Made by a program: the position numbers and the translations under genes. Below, one piece after another: positions 46,301 through 54,778 of a DNA stretch of 64,000 nucleotides (its first letter is position 1; each line of letters begins with the position of its first letter). Under the pieces are notes generated by a model. That model did not search any database. It saw only the letters and a program-made list of their open reading frames with translations, and was not told the origin of the DNA. The stretch covers positions 3,906,001 through 3,970,000 of the forward strand of contig OZ220224.1 in the NCBI GenBank assembly GCA_964291485.2. The letters are read 5' to 3'. This stretch comes from Kistimonas sp964291485. Lineage in GTDB: Bacteria; Pseudomonadota; Gammaproteobacteria; Pseudomonadales; Endozoicomonadaceae.

Positions 46301-46332
46301 TGAGTCGCTGGTTTTAATAAAACGCTTTGCAT

Positions 46333-46373
46333 GATTTCGGTATTCAGGCCTGATAAATCTGAATACCGAAATC
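46333..46373 (+). terminator. Long hairpin after the serine dehydratase gene
   Basis: A perfect 15-base stem (GATTTCGGTATTCAG / CTGAATACCGAAATC) with an 11-base loop lies 32 bases after the stop. A T7 run comes only 17 bases later. It could be a terminator, an mRNA stabiliser or an operator. Confidence 0.55.
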
Positions 46374-46380
46374 AATAGCA

Positions 46381-46421
46381 GGCAATCAATTTTTTTAACC
46401 AAAGATTATTTATTGATTGCC
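46381..46421. promoter_or_regulatory. Inverted repeat in the promoter of the DapA-type gene
   Basis: GGCAATCAAT and ATTGATTGCC form a perfect 10-base inverted repeat with 21 bases between them, about 110 bases before the next start codon. The spacing of roughly three helical turns between arm centres fits an operator bound by a dimer or tetramer. Confidence 0.4.
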
Positions 46422-46528
46422 CATTGTTGAACTGCATTTTCTTAAAAACGAAAACGCAAAAGAACCGTCGTATTAACGCGATACGTATTGTTAAACACGA
46501 TTATTTGTCATTCTGGATGTATTGAATC

Positions 46529-47413
46529 ATGAGTACGTTAAAAGGCGTCTTTGTTGTCATGACCACCCCGTTCAATGAAGACGGTTCCATTCATTACGAG
46601 GGTATTGAACAAAACCTGGAGTATTACATCGACAGCGGTGTTCAGGGCATCCTGATCGCAGGCGCCACGGGGGAATTCGGCGTCATGACCCTGGAAGAAC
46701 GCAAAGCGGTTGCAGCGTTCGCCCTGGCTCGAATTAATGGACGCGTTCCTGCCGTTGTCGGTGCCACTGCAGCCCGTGCAGCGACCACTATTGAAGTAGC
46801 ACAACACGCGGCTGAACATGGCGCCGCCGGTGTCATGGTCCTGCCCCCGCCCGGTGCCGGACTGGACGATGAAGAAATCTTCCGTTTCTACAAGGAGGTG
46901 AATGACCACATTTCAATCCCGATCATGGTCTACAACAACCCGGGCAGTTCCGGCGTTGATATCCAGATTGACCTGCTGCATCGCCTGGCCGAACTGGACC
47001 GTGTCGACTGCATCAAGGAATCCACCGGCGACGTCCGCCGTATTTCAATGATCCGTGAACAACTGGGTGACCGGCTGGGTATTTTCTGCGGCTGGGAAGA
47101 CATGGCGTATGAATCCTTCATGGCCGGTGCGACAGGCTGGGTCTGTGTCTGCGCCAACTTTGCGCCCAAACTGTCCGTTGACCTCTATCAGCAGACAGCC
47201 CTTGAGAAAGACTATGAAGAGGGCTGGAAAACCTTCTGCCGCCTGCTGCCGGCGCTGCGTTTTCTGGAAGCTGGCAAACTGATCCAGGCCGCCAAGGGCT
47301 TTCAGAATGCCCGGGATCTGTCAGGCGGCTACTGCCGTTCACCGCGCCTGCCACTGAGCGCTGACGAACAGCAGGAAATCCGGAACATTCTTGAAACCAC
47401 CGCCATTCATTAA
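46529..47413 (+). CDS. DapA/N-acetylneuraminate lyase-family protein
   Basis: A 294-residue TIM-barrel lyase. The Schiff-base lysine is in CIKESTGDV, the catalytic tyrosine in PIMVYNNPGSSG, and the entry motif is GATGEFGVM, where true dihydrodipicolinate synthases usually have GTTGE. A catabolic aldolase or dehydratase role on a 2-keto acid is more likely than lysine synthesis, given the aldehyde dehydrogenase two genes on. No biosynthetic neighbours are present. Confidence 0.82.
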   Translation: MSTLKGVFVVMTTPFNEDGSIHYEGIEQNLEYYIDSGVQGILIAGATGEFGVMTLEERKAVAAFALARINGRVPAVVGATAARAATTIEVAQHAAEHGAAGVMVLPPPGAGLDDEEIFRFYKEVNDHISIPIMVYNNPGSSGVDIQIDLLHRLAELDRVDCIKESTGDVRRISMIREQLGDRLGIFCGWEDMAYESFMAGATGWVCVCANFAPKLSVDLYQQTALEKDYEEGWKTFCRLLPALRFLEAGKLIQAAKGFQNARDLSGGYCRSPRLPLSADEQQEIRNILETTAIH

Positions 47414-47440
47414 CTTCCATGATGTTTCAGGGGGATGCTG

Positions 47441-47635
47441 ATGGACAGAAAGACAGATTCAGACAAACCGAATCCTTTTTACGATCACTGTTCTGACAAT
47501 GACGATCCCACGCAGGAACCTGACTGGATTCTGGGCCTGAACTGCATGATCCGGCGATCCATCATCGAAAACGATGACTCGCAGGATGAGCAGAACGATC
47601 ACGCGGATTCATCCCGAAACAAGCAATGGCAATAA
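47441..47635 (+). CDS. Small acidic hypothetical protein
   Basis: A 64-residue protein starting at the ATG at 47441, which has a GGGGG site six bases away; an ATG six bases earlier is too close to it. It is very rich in Asp, Asn and Glu (RKTDSDKPNPFYDHCSDNDD; IENDDSQDEQNDHADSS) with one hydrophobic patch (WILGLNCMI). I do not recognise it. Position between the lyase and the dehydrogenase suggests co-expression. Confidence 0.45.
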   Translation: MDRKTDSDKPNPFYDHCSDNDDPTQEPDWILGLNCMIRRSIIENDDSQDEQNDHADSSRNKQWQ

Positions 47636-47717
47636 CACGTAATGGTTTTTAATGACATCCCTGGTGCATTGGCCTGTTAAACAGCAAGCCCGCATCAGGG
47701 ATATCATGGAGTTAACA

Positions 47718-49217
47718 ATGACCACACTGAATGAACAAACTCTCCGCGACCAGGCGGCAAGCCTGACGTTCTCCACCCGTGCGATTATCAACGGCAAGGC
47801 GGTTGACGCATTGTCCGGCGCTACCTTTGCGACGGAAAATCCGGCTACCGGACAAACGCTGACCCATATCAGCGAATGCGGTGAAACCGATGTTGATGTC
47901 GCTGTAAAATCAGCCCGCGATGCCTTTGAGCGGGGCGACTGGTCACGCCGACACCCGGCTGAACGTCGTCGTATCATGCTGAAGTTCGCTGACTTGATTG
48001 AAAGCCACACCCTGGAGCTGGCCCTGCTGGAAGCGCTGGAAGCCGGCAAGCCGATCTCCGAATGCGTGAATACCGATATCCATGAAACCGTGGAATGCAT
48101 TCGCTGGCATGCCGAGGCAACGGACAAGCTCTATGATCAGGTCTGCCCGACCGGCCCTGAGAACACCGGCCTGATCGTCCGTGAGCCCATTGGTGTAGTC
48201 GGTGCCGTGCTCCCCTGGAACTTCCCGGCCCAGATGGCAGCCTGGAAGCTGGGCCCCGTTCTTTCCATGGGTAACAGCATTATCATCAAGCCAGCCGAGC
48301 TGACCTCCCTGAGCACCATTCGCCTGGCGGAACTGGCGCTGGAAGCCGGTATTCCCGAAGGGGTCTTTAACGTGACACCCGGTCAGGGCGCTGTCGTCGG
48401 CAAAGCGCTGGGCTGCCATCAAGGTATTGATGCCTGTGCCTTTACCGGCTCTACCGGCGTTGGCCGCAAGTTCCTGGAATATGCTGCGCAGTCCAACCTG
48501 AAGCGTATTGTGCTCGAACTGGGCGGCAAGAGTCCCCAGATTGTCATGCCGGACGTGGAAAACCTGGACGCGGTAGCAGCCCATGCCGTGAATGCCGCGT
48601 TCTGGAACATGGGGGAAAACTGCTCCGCCGGCTCCCGCCTGCTGGTGCATGAAGACCGGAAAGACGCACTGCAGGAAAAGATGATCAGCATTCTGGAAGG
48701 CTGGACAGTCGGTGATCCCCTGGATCCTGAAGTGATGGTCGGTTCAATGATCAGCCAATCCCATATGCAGAAAGTACTCGGCTACATTGAAAGCGCTCAT
48801 GCGGAAGGTGCGGAACTGCGCTTTGGCGGCAAACAGGTGCTGCAGAACACTGGCGGTTATTTCGTGCAGCCGACCATCTTTGACCAAGTCCGCAATGACA
48901 TGACCATTGCCCGCGAGGAAATCTTTGGCCCGGTGCTCTCGGTCATCACCTTCCGCACCGAGGAAGAAGCCATTCAGCTGGCGAATGATACCCCTTACGG
49001 TCTGGCGTCTTCCCTGCATACCGACAATATCCACGTCGCCAGCCGTATGGCGCGGGCAATCCGCGCGGGAACCGTTTCCGTGAACTGTTTCTCGGAAGGG
49101 GATAATACGGCGCCGTTTGGAGGCTATAAACTGTCCGGTTTCGGTGGCCGCGATAAATCCCTGAATGCGCACGACCAGTACGCTGAAGTCAAAACCATCT
49201 GGTACGAGAACCGTTAA
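47718..49217 (+). CDS. NAD(P)-dependent aldehyde dehydrogenase (PuuC/KauB-like)
   Basis: A 499-residue ALDH-superfamily enzyme from the ATG at 47718, which has a GGAG site six bases upstream; an extended start 66 bases earlier has no support. Motifs: NFPAQMAAWKLGPVLSMGN, FTGSTGVGRKFLEYAAQSN, ELGGKSPQIV and the catalytic cysteine in NMGENCSAGSRLLVHE. It resembles gamma-glutamylaminobutyraldehyde and related amino-aldehyde dehydrogenases. The next gene is a PuuR-type regulator, which supports an amine or amino-aldehyde substrate. Confidence 0.88.
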   Translation: MTTLNEQTLRDQAASLTFSTRAIINGKAVDALSGATFATENPATGQTLTHISECGETDVDVAVKSARDAFERGDWSRRHPAERRRIMLKFADLIESHTLELALLEALEAGKPISECVNTDIHETVECIRWHAEATDKLYDQVCPTGPENTGLIVREPIGVVGAVLPWNFPAQMAAWKLGPVLSMGNSIIIKPAELTSLSTIRLAELALEAGIPEGVFNVTPGQGAVVGKALGCHQGIDACAFTGSTGVGRKFLEYAAQSNLKRIVLELGGKSPQIVMPDVENLDAVAAHAVNAAFWNMGENCSAGSRLLVHEDRKDALQEKMISILEGWTVGDPLDPEVMVGSMISQSHMQKVLGYIESAHAEGAELRFGGKQVLQNTGGYFVQPTIFDQVRNDMTIAREEIFGPVLSVITFRTEEEAIQLANDTPYGLASSLHTDNIHVASRMARAIRAGTVSVNCFSEGDNTAPFGGYKLSGFGGRDKSLNAHDQYAEVKTIWYENR

Positions 49218-49229
49218 ATAGCCCACAGC

Positions 49230-49265
49230 CTGTCGGGGGCGTAGCTTGCTGAAAGCCCCTGACAG
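49230..49265 (+). terminator. Hairpin after the aldehyde dehydrogenase
   Basis: A stem of about ten pairs (CTGTCGGGGGC / GCCCCTGACAG) with a 14-base loop, 12 bases after the stop. No T-run follows. Confidence 0.5.
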
Positions 49266-49397
49266 ACTGCAACAGTTACTCATAACAACCACCCACCAGT
49301 ACGGCATCTGGCAACAATCCGGCAACGAGCACTTATCCTGATTGTCATATCCGAAATACCTTGTATATTGGCGCTCTTTTTATCTGAGGTTTCGCGT

Positions 49398-49943
49398 GTG
49401 GATGTAGGAGATCGCCTGAAAGCCCTGCGCAAAAAGCATGGGTTGTCCCAAAGAGAACTGGCTAAGCGGGCCGGGATGCCGAACAGTAGCATTTCAGGCA
49501 TTGAGAATAATGCCGTCAGCCCAACGGTCAGCTCCCTGAAGAAACTGTTAAGCGCCATTCCCGTGTCACTGTCGGATTTTTTTTCATCCGACGACAACGC
49601 CACGGAAGAACAGATATTCTTCTCGGCCAGTGAACTAGTGGATGCGAGCATCGGCGATGTGCACCGTAAAATGGTCGGTAAATTCCGGGACGATAACCTG
49701 CTGTTGATGATGGATGAGGTCTTCCCTCCCGGCGCGGATACCGGCGATGACCTGATGACCCATGAAGGGGAAGAAACCGGGATTGTCATCGAAGGCGAGA
49801 TCGACATCACTGTTGGAAAAGTCACCCGTCGCCTGAAACCGGGAGACGCTTACCATTTTTCCAGCAGCAAACCGCACCGCTTTCACAACAAATCATCAAA
49901 ACCGTGTCGTCTGATCTGTTGCGCAACGCCTGCTATTTATTAA
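49398..49943 (+). CDS. XRE-cupin transcriptional regulator (PuuR-like)
   Basis: A 181-residue regulator. I start it at a GTG at 49398, which has GAGG eight bases upstream, rather than a TTG 30 bases earlier. An XRE helix-turn-helix at about 5-60 (LKALRKKHGLSQRELAKRAG) is joined to a C-terminal cupin domain (GEETGIVIEGEIDITVG; LKPGDAYHFSSSKPHRFHN) that senses a small ligand. In PuuR the pair represses putrescine catabolism. It probably regulates the preceding catabolic genes. Confidence 0.85.
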   Translation: MDVGDRLKALRKKHGLSQRELAKRAGMPNSSISGIENNAVSPTVSSLKKLLSAIPVSLSDFFSSDDNATEEQIFFSASELVDASIGDVHRKMVGKFRDDNLLLMMDEVFPPGADTGDDLMTHEGEETGIVIEGEIDITVGKVTRRLKPGDAYHFSSSKPHRFHNKSSKPCRLICCATPAIY

Positions 49944-50145
49944 ATACCTGAGAATGTTAGCGCACGCTCTTTACCGGATCGAGCCTCCAATGCCCGAAAG
50001 TGGCGAGTGAGGCAACGGCCCTGATTCACAGACTATGATGTGAATGCAATCCCGGTTATTGCATTGTCATGACAGATTAACGCTGGATTCACACCTGCCC
50101 GTTTGAGACACTACCGGGAATTACCAGAATAAATCAGACTGTGTT

Positions 50146-51018
50146 ATGGATATGTTGTCGCTTCTGTCCAGTTCCCCCCTGCTATTTATCACACTGACGC
50201 TGATCCTTGGCCTGTTGGTGGGTAGCTTTCTCAATGTCGTGATTTACCGGTTACCGGTGATGATGCAGGCGGACTGGAAACAGCAATGTCAGCAACTGCT
50301 TGATCCGGATAAGACGCCTGAGGCTGGGAAACGCTTTAATCTCATCGTACCGGCATCCACCTGTCCTTCCTGTCAGCACAAGATTCGCCCGTGGGAAAAT
50401 ATTCCCGTGCTCAGCTACCTGTTCCTGAAAGGACGCTGCAGCCAGTGCAAGACAACCATTTCTCCCCGCTACCCCATTATTGAAGCCGTAACCGGTGTTC
50501 TCTCCGCCCTGGTGGCGTGGCATTTCGGATTCACCTGGCAGGCGCTGGCGGTACTGGTGCTCACCTGGTCGCTGGTCGCCCTGACCATGATTGACTATGA
50601 CCACCAGCTATTGCCCGATTCCATCACCCTGCCGCTGGTCTGGCTGGGTTTAATCGGTAACAGCTTTGGCCTGTTTACTACGCTGGAAGCCGCTCTGTGG
50701 GGCGCGGTTGCCGGTTATCTCAGTCTCTGGTCCGTCTACTGGCTGTTCAAGCTGGTGACCGGCAAGGAAGGAATGGGCTATGGGGATTTCAAGCTGCTGG
50801 CCGCCCTTGGTGCCTGGATGGGCTGGAGCCAGTTACCGGTGATTATCCTGCTCTCGTCCCTGGTCGGCGCCATTGTTGGTATTTCTCTGATTCTCTTCCT
50901 TGGCCGGGACCGAACCATACCGATTCCCTTTGGCCCCTATCTGGCTGCTGCCGGACTGATCGCCATGTTCCAGGGGGAGCAACTGATCAATACTTACCTG
51001 CGTTTCACCGGACTCTGA
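50146..51018 (+). CDS. pilD: Prepilin peptidase/N-methyltransferase
   Basis: Inner-membrane aspartic protease (290 residues) that cleaves and N-methylates type IV pilins and type II secretion pseudopilins. It has the cytoplasmic zinc site CPSCQ...CSQCK (about residues 72-105) and the catalytic aspartates in ALTMIDYDHQLLPD and GKEGMGYGDFKLL. The gene precedes coaE as usual, but pilC lies 27 kb upstream. Confidence 0.95.
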   Translation: MDMLSLLSSSPLLFITLTLILGLLVGSFLNVVIYRLPVMMQADWKQQCQQLLDPDKTPEAGKRFNLIVPASTCPSCQHKIRPWENIPVLSYLFLKGRCSQCKTTISPRYPIIEAVTGVLSALVAWHFGFTWQALAVLVLTWSLVALTMIDYDHQLLPDSITLPLVWLGLIGNSFGLFTTLEAALWGAVAGYLSLWSVYWLFKLVTGKEGMGYGDFKLLAALGAWMGWSQLPVIILLSSLVGAIVGISLILFLGRDRTIPIPFGPYLAAAGLIAMFQGEQLINTYLRFTGL

Positions 51019-51028
51019 TTGACGCCCT

Positions 51029-51643
51029 ATGAGTAGCTTTATTATTGGCATTACCGGCGGTATTGGCAGCGGCAAGACCGCCGTGACGGATTACCTGGCC
51101 AGCCAGGGAATCACAATTGTTGATGCAGACCAGGCCGCCCGGGTGGTTGTTGAGCCAGAAACGCCTGCCCTGCAGGCAATTACCGAACACTATGGCGAAC
51201 AGATCCTGCAGGAAGACGGCAGCCTGGATCGTCGGGCATTACGCAACATCATCTTTAATGACGATGAAGAACGACGCTGGCTGGAAGCCCTGTTACATCC
51301 GCTGATCAAGGAAGAAATGCTGTACCAGCTGTCACAGTCCCGGTCGCCGTACAGCATTATTGTTTCGCCCCTGCTGTTGGAAACCGATCAGCATACGATG
51401 GTTGACCGCATCGCCGTGGTCGATATTCCCGCGGAACTGCAGGTGCAACGGACCATGGCGCGGGATGGGATCGAACAGAGCCAGGCGGAAGCCATCATGA
51501 AAGCCCAGGCCGCCCGTGAGACCCGGCTGGAAAAAGCGAATGATGTTATAGACAACAGTGGTTCGCTGGATGATCTGCACCAGGTGCTGGAACAGTTGCA
51601 CAATACCTGGCTGGATATGGCGAGCAAACAAGCTTCAGATTAA
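51029..51643 (+). CDS. coaE: Dephospho-CoA kinase
   Basis: Last step of coenzyme A synthesis. A 204-residue P-loop kinase with GITGGIGSGKTAVTDYLASQG, DADQAARVVVEPETP and LLETDQHTMVDRIAVVD. It lies ten bases after pilD. Its end overlaps the convergent TetR gene by four bases. Confidence 0.95.
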   Translation: MSSFIIGITGGIGSGKTAVTDYLASQGITIVDADQAARVVVEPETPALQAITEHYGEQILQEDGSLDRRALRNIIFNDDEERRWLEALLHPLIKEEMLYQLSQSRSPYSIIVSPLLLETDQHTMVDRIAVVDIPAELQVQRTMARDGIEQSQAEAIMKAQAARETRLEKANDVIDNSGSLDDLHQVLEQLHNTWLDMASKQASD

Positions 51644-52329
51644 TGGCCGACAGGTTGTAACGAGTTCATCACAATACGGACCACCACTTCCCTGACCCGG
51701 TTAACATCTTCACGGGTATGGCGGGTATCTTTCAGGAGATTCAACGATGCAGCTTCCATAGCCCAGATAAGGGTGTAGAAAACCATACGGTCCGGAGCCT
51801 CCAGGCCCAAATCCAGCATTTTATTGTGGAACAGTTCGACCATGGCGTCGTAACCCTGCTGTCGATAGACCGCCAGTGGCGACTCTGAACGCATCGCCTC
51901 TTCTTCCAGCAGCTTGAGCAGTGGTCCGATGTAACGGTGGCAATCGAAAAACAGGCCAACCGAACGTTCCACCAGTCCCCGTAAAGAAGAAGACTTGGTT
52001 GCCATTGTTTGCAACTGCCCCATCATCAGGTCGACACCGGCCCGATAAACGGTTTCCAGTACCGCCATTTTACTGGGGTAGTATTTATAAAAAGTACGAC
52101 GGGAGACACCTGCAGCCTGGATAAGATCATTGACCGTCACCGGCTCAATGCCTTTCCCGAGAAAAACAGGAATACAATGCAGCATGATCTCAGTGGCTGC
52201 GATTTCCCCCTGGTCAGAAAGGATGCCAGCTTCAGCTTTTTGCTGCCGAAAGAGGGCCTCCCGTCCGCCGAGTTCTTCAAACACCTGTCGGATAATAACC
52301 AGGCTGTCACTCCCCTGTGCGCCTGCCAT
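51640..52329 (-). CDS. TetR-family transcriptional regulator
   Basis: A 229-residue regulator with an N-terminal extension of about 45 residues before the DNA-binding region. The helix-turn-helix is VNDLIQAAGVSRRTFYKYYP. The C-terminal ligand domain has no recognisable specificity. It is divergent from the exported-protein gene that starts at 52458 and convergent with coaE. The target is unknown. Confidence 0.85.
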   Translation of the reverse strand: MAGAQGSDSLVIIRQVFEELGGREALFRQQKAEAGILSDQGEIAATEIMLHCIPVFLGKGIEPVTVNDLIQAAGVSRRTFYKYYPSKMAVLETVYRAGVDLMMGQLQTMATKSSSLRGLVERSVGLFFDCHRYIGPLLKLLEEEAMRSESPLAVYRQQGYDAMVELFHNKMLDLGLEAPDRMVFYTLIWAMEAASLNLLKDTRHTREDVNRVREVVVRIVMNSLQPVGH

Positions 52330-52457
52330 GATGGTTCTCCCCCAACAATTCTACTTTCCGTCAGCTACCGGAATACGGTATAACGATGTCCAGAACAGCA
52401 GTCCGCCACTGGGCACCTGCCAAACACGACATAATAACAGCGAAGTGCCTGATAACA

Positions 52458-53264
52458 ATGAGAAGACGTTGCCTGTCGCCTGACCACCTATACCGGCTAA
52501 CGCCGTTTCTGTTCGTCCTTGCCCTGATGTTACTTCCTACTTCGGCTCAGGCCGCCAAAGCCCTCTGGTATCTTGGCCAGAAAATCCCTGATGTCACCCG
52601 CCCCTGGCAATCAGCCGACTACAGGGAGGTGACAGAAGCCCTGAAAACCATCGATGAGAAACAGCCCGATGCCCTGCCCCGCCGTGGCGGCGAATACACA
52701 GGCGCCGTCTTTGAACGCCTGATCAATGAAGAGAATTTCCGCCCCCAGCTGGATATTTACCAGTCACTGGATTTCCGGCGGGAAGAGGCTTCCAGGATCC
52801 TGTTCTCCCTCAAGGAGATCATGCGCCTGTATTTTGATTTTTCCGCCTCACGGCAACCTTATGGAAAAGAGGCCTTGAGCCTGATGAGTTACTCCATTCG
52901 CCAACAGGCCGTCTTGTTTGATCTGACGGTGGAATTCTGGCTGACCCTCAGCGAGAAAGACCAGCAGAGTCAGGAACGGCTCGAAGGTCTCAATGACACC
53001 AAGGCCGCTGCAGCCATGCTGGCATCCAGCGCCCTGGATTATCTCAACCTGCATCAGCAGTTCGAGCAGGAAGCCCTGATCCTCTACAGCTATGAACTGG
53101 GCAAAACCTGGCCGGAGCTGTTTGTTCACCTGCCAAAAGCCGAAAGGGAGCGGTTACTGACCAAAGTCATACAACTCAGCGAAAACCACGACCTGAATGA
53201 AGTACAAAAGACACTCTCAGAACTTCTGCCGGTACTGACCAAAATCCACGAGGGCATAGGCTGA
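52458..53264 (+). CDS. Exported protein of unknown function
   Basis: A 268-residue protein from the ATG at 52458, where a signal peptide begins (LYRLTPFLFVLALMLLPTSAQA). An upstream in-frame ATG would bury that signal. The mature part is mainly helical and charged (SLKEIMRLYFDFS; LLTKVIQLSENHDLNEVQKT), with no domain I recognise. It is divergent from the TetR gene and may be its target. Confidence 0.6.
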   Translation: MRRRCLSPDHLYRLTPFLFVLALMLLPTSAQAAKALWYLGQKIPDVTRPWQSADYREVTEALKTIDEKQPDALPRRGGEYTGAVFERLINEENFRPQLDIYQSLDFRREEASRILFSLKEIMRLYFDFSASRQPYGKEALSLMSYSIRQQAVLFDLTVEFWLTLSEKDQQSQERLEGLNDTKAAAAMLASSALDYLNLHQQFEQEALILYSYELGKTWPELFVHLPKAERERLLTKVIQLSENHDLNEVQKTLSELLPVLTKIHEGIG

Positions 53265-53458
53265 ACACCAGTCTTCCCTCATTACGCTGGAATTTCGTGG
53301 TTTTCATAAGCAAATACCCAACTGGTATTTGGGCATACGAACTCTTCCTGCCTATGGTTGTCTTATCTATAAATCATCTAGAAAAGCGGCAGAAATACAG
53401 TCAGTAGTTATTAACTCGAGACTGTCAGGAATTGCCGGCAGTGGTAAGAGGCAACGTC

Positions 53459-54670
53459 ATGGGCAGACTCTCATTAAACACAATGGTGCTACTGGGCGCC
53501 ATGGCGGGCCTGGTCAGCGGACTGGGTGCACCTCAACCGGTGCTGGACAGTGCCGCGGTGGTATCCGACCTGTTTATCCGGCTACTGAGGCTGGTCAGCG
53601 CACCGATTATTTTCTTTGCCCTGCTCTCAACACTGACGGGTATGAAAAACACCACCCATGCCCGAAAGCTCGCGGGCATGGTTTTGAAGTATTCTCTGCT
53701 GACGACATTGATTGCCGCCGCGATTGCGCTGGCTGTTTTTCTGGTCGTTAATCCTGTGCGTGGCGTCACCGGTATCACCGGCGCCACTGAGGGCATCGTG
53801 GGTGGCGGGTATGGACAATATCTCCTGAGCCTGATTCCGAATAGCTTCATTGCCCCTTTTGTCGATAATCAGATCGTCAGTGTGCTGTTACTGGCTCTGT
53901 TACTCAGCATCTCCATTCTGTCGCTGCCGGATCAGAAACGTGATCTTCTCCATGAGCTGTTTGACAGTCTGTTCTCAGCCATCATGCGCATGACCGGCCT
54001 GATATTGCTTCTATTACCGCTAGCCGTCTGGGCGTTTGTCACCGACTTCTGCCAGACACTGGAGAATCAACAAATGCTGGCAGCGATCTCGCTCTATGTC
54101 GCCTGCATACTGATTGCCAATCTTATTCAGGCCATTATCGTGCTGCCAGGCATGCTCCTCCTCAAAGGCCTGCCACCCTGGAAAATTTTCCGGGGAATCT
54201 TACCGACACTCACTGTGGCATTCTTTTCCAAATCTTCCAGCGCCGCGTTACCCTCTGCGATGGAGAATGCCGAGAAGAAACTTGGCATCAGCGATGAAAT
54301 CTCCCGCTTCAGCTTCCCTCTGTGCATTACCATCAATATGAATGCCTGCGCAGCGTTTATCCTGATCACCGTACTGTTTGTATCCATGACCTATGGTGTG
54401 ACCTACTCAGGACTCGAGCTTGTTAGCTGGATATTTATTGCGACATTGGCTGCATTCGGTAACGCTGGCGTGCCGATGGGCTGCTACCTGTTATCCAGCA
54501 CCATTCTGGCTTCCATGAATATTCCTCTTAATATCATGGGCGTAATCCTGCCGGTTTATGCACTCATAGATATGCTGGAGAGTGCCATTAATGTCTGGTC
54601 TGACACGTGTGTCACCAGTGTTATTAATAAGGAAGTGAGTGAGAGCGACTACGTTGTGATTAACAGTTAG
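53459..54670 (+). CDS. Dicarboxylate/amino acid:cation symporter (DAACS family)
   Basis: A 403-residue symporter of the GltP/DctA/SstT fold. The ATG at 53459 has an AGAGG site; an upstream TTG extension is unlikely. Family marks are the serine-rich re-entrant loop FFSKSSSAALPSAMENAEKK and NMNACAAFILITVLFV with the conserved asparagine for sodium binding; GNAGVPMGCYLLSSTI replaces the usual GIPGG loop. Substrates would be acidic or neutral amino acids or C4-dicarboxylates. It appears monocistronic. Confidence 0.87.
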   Translation: MGRLSLNTMVLLGAMAGLVSGLGAPQPVLDSAAVVSDLFIRLLRLVSAPIIFFALLSTLTGMKNTTHARKLAGMVLKYSLLTTLIAAAIALAVFLVVNPVRGVTGITGATEGIVGGGYGQYLLSLIPNSFIAPFVDNQIVSVLLLALLLSISILSLPDQKRDLLHELFDSLFSAIMRMTGLILLLLPLAVWAFVTDFCQTLENQQMLAAISLYVACILIANLIQAIIVLPGMLLLKGLPPWKIFRGILPTLTVAFFSKSSSAALPSAMENAEKKLGISDEISRFSFPLCITINMNACAAFILITVLFVSMTYGVTYSGLELVSWIFIATLAAFGNAGVPMGCYLLSSTILASMNIPLNIMGVILPVYALIDMLESAINVWSDTCVTSVINKEVSESDYVVINS

Positions 54671-54778
54671 CTAAATACGAATGAAAAAATAAACATTTAA
54701 AAACAATAACCATTCCGACATACCAATATGCATTCCAAATAACTTTAATAAACAACCATTTGAATTGGAATACATACT

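Noticed and set aside
46529..47413. Dihydrodipicolinate synthase of lysine biosynthesis (dapA)
   Set aside because: Catabolic neighbours, the GATGE variant loop and absence of biosynthetic partners argue for another member of the lyase superfamily.
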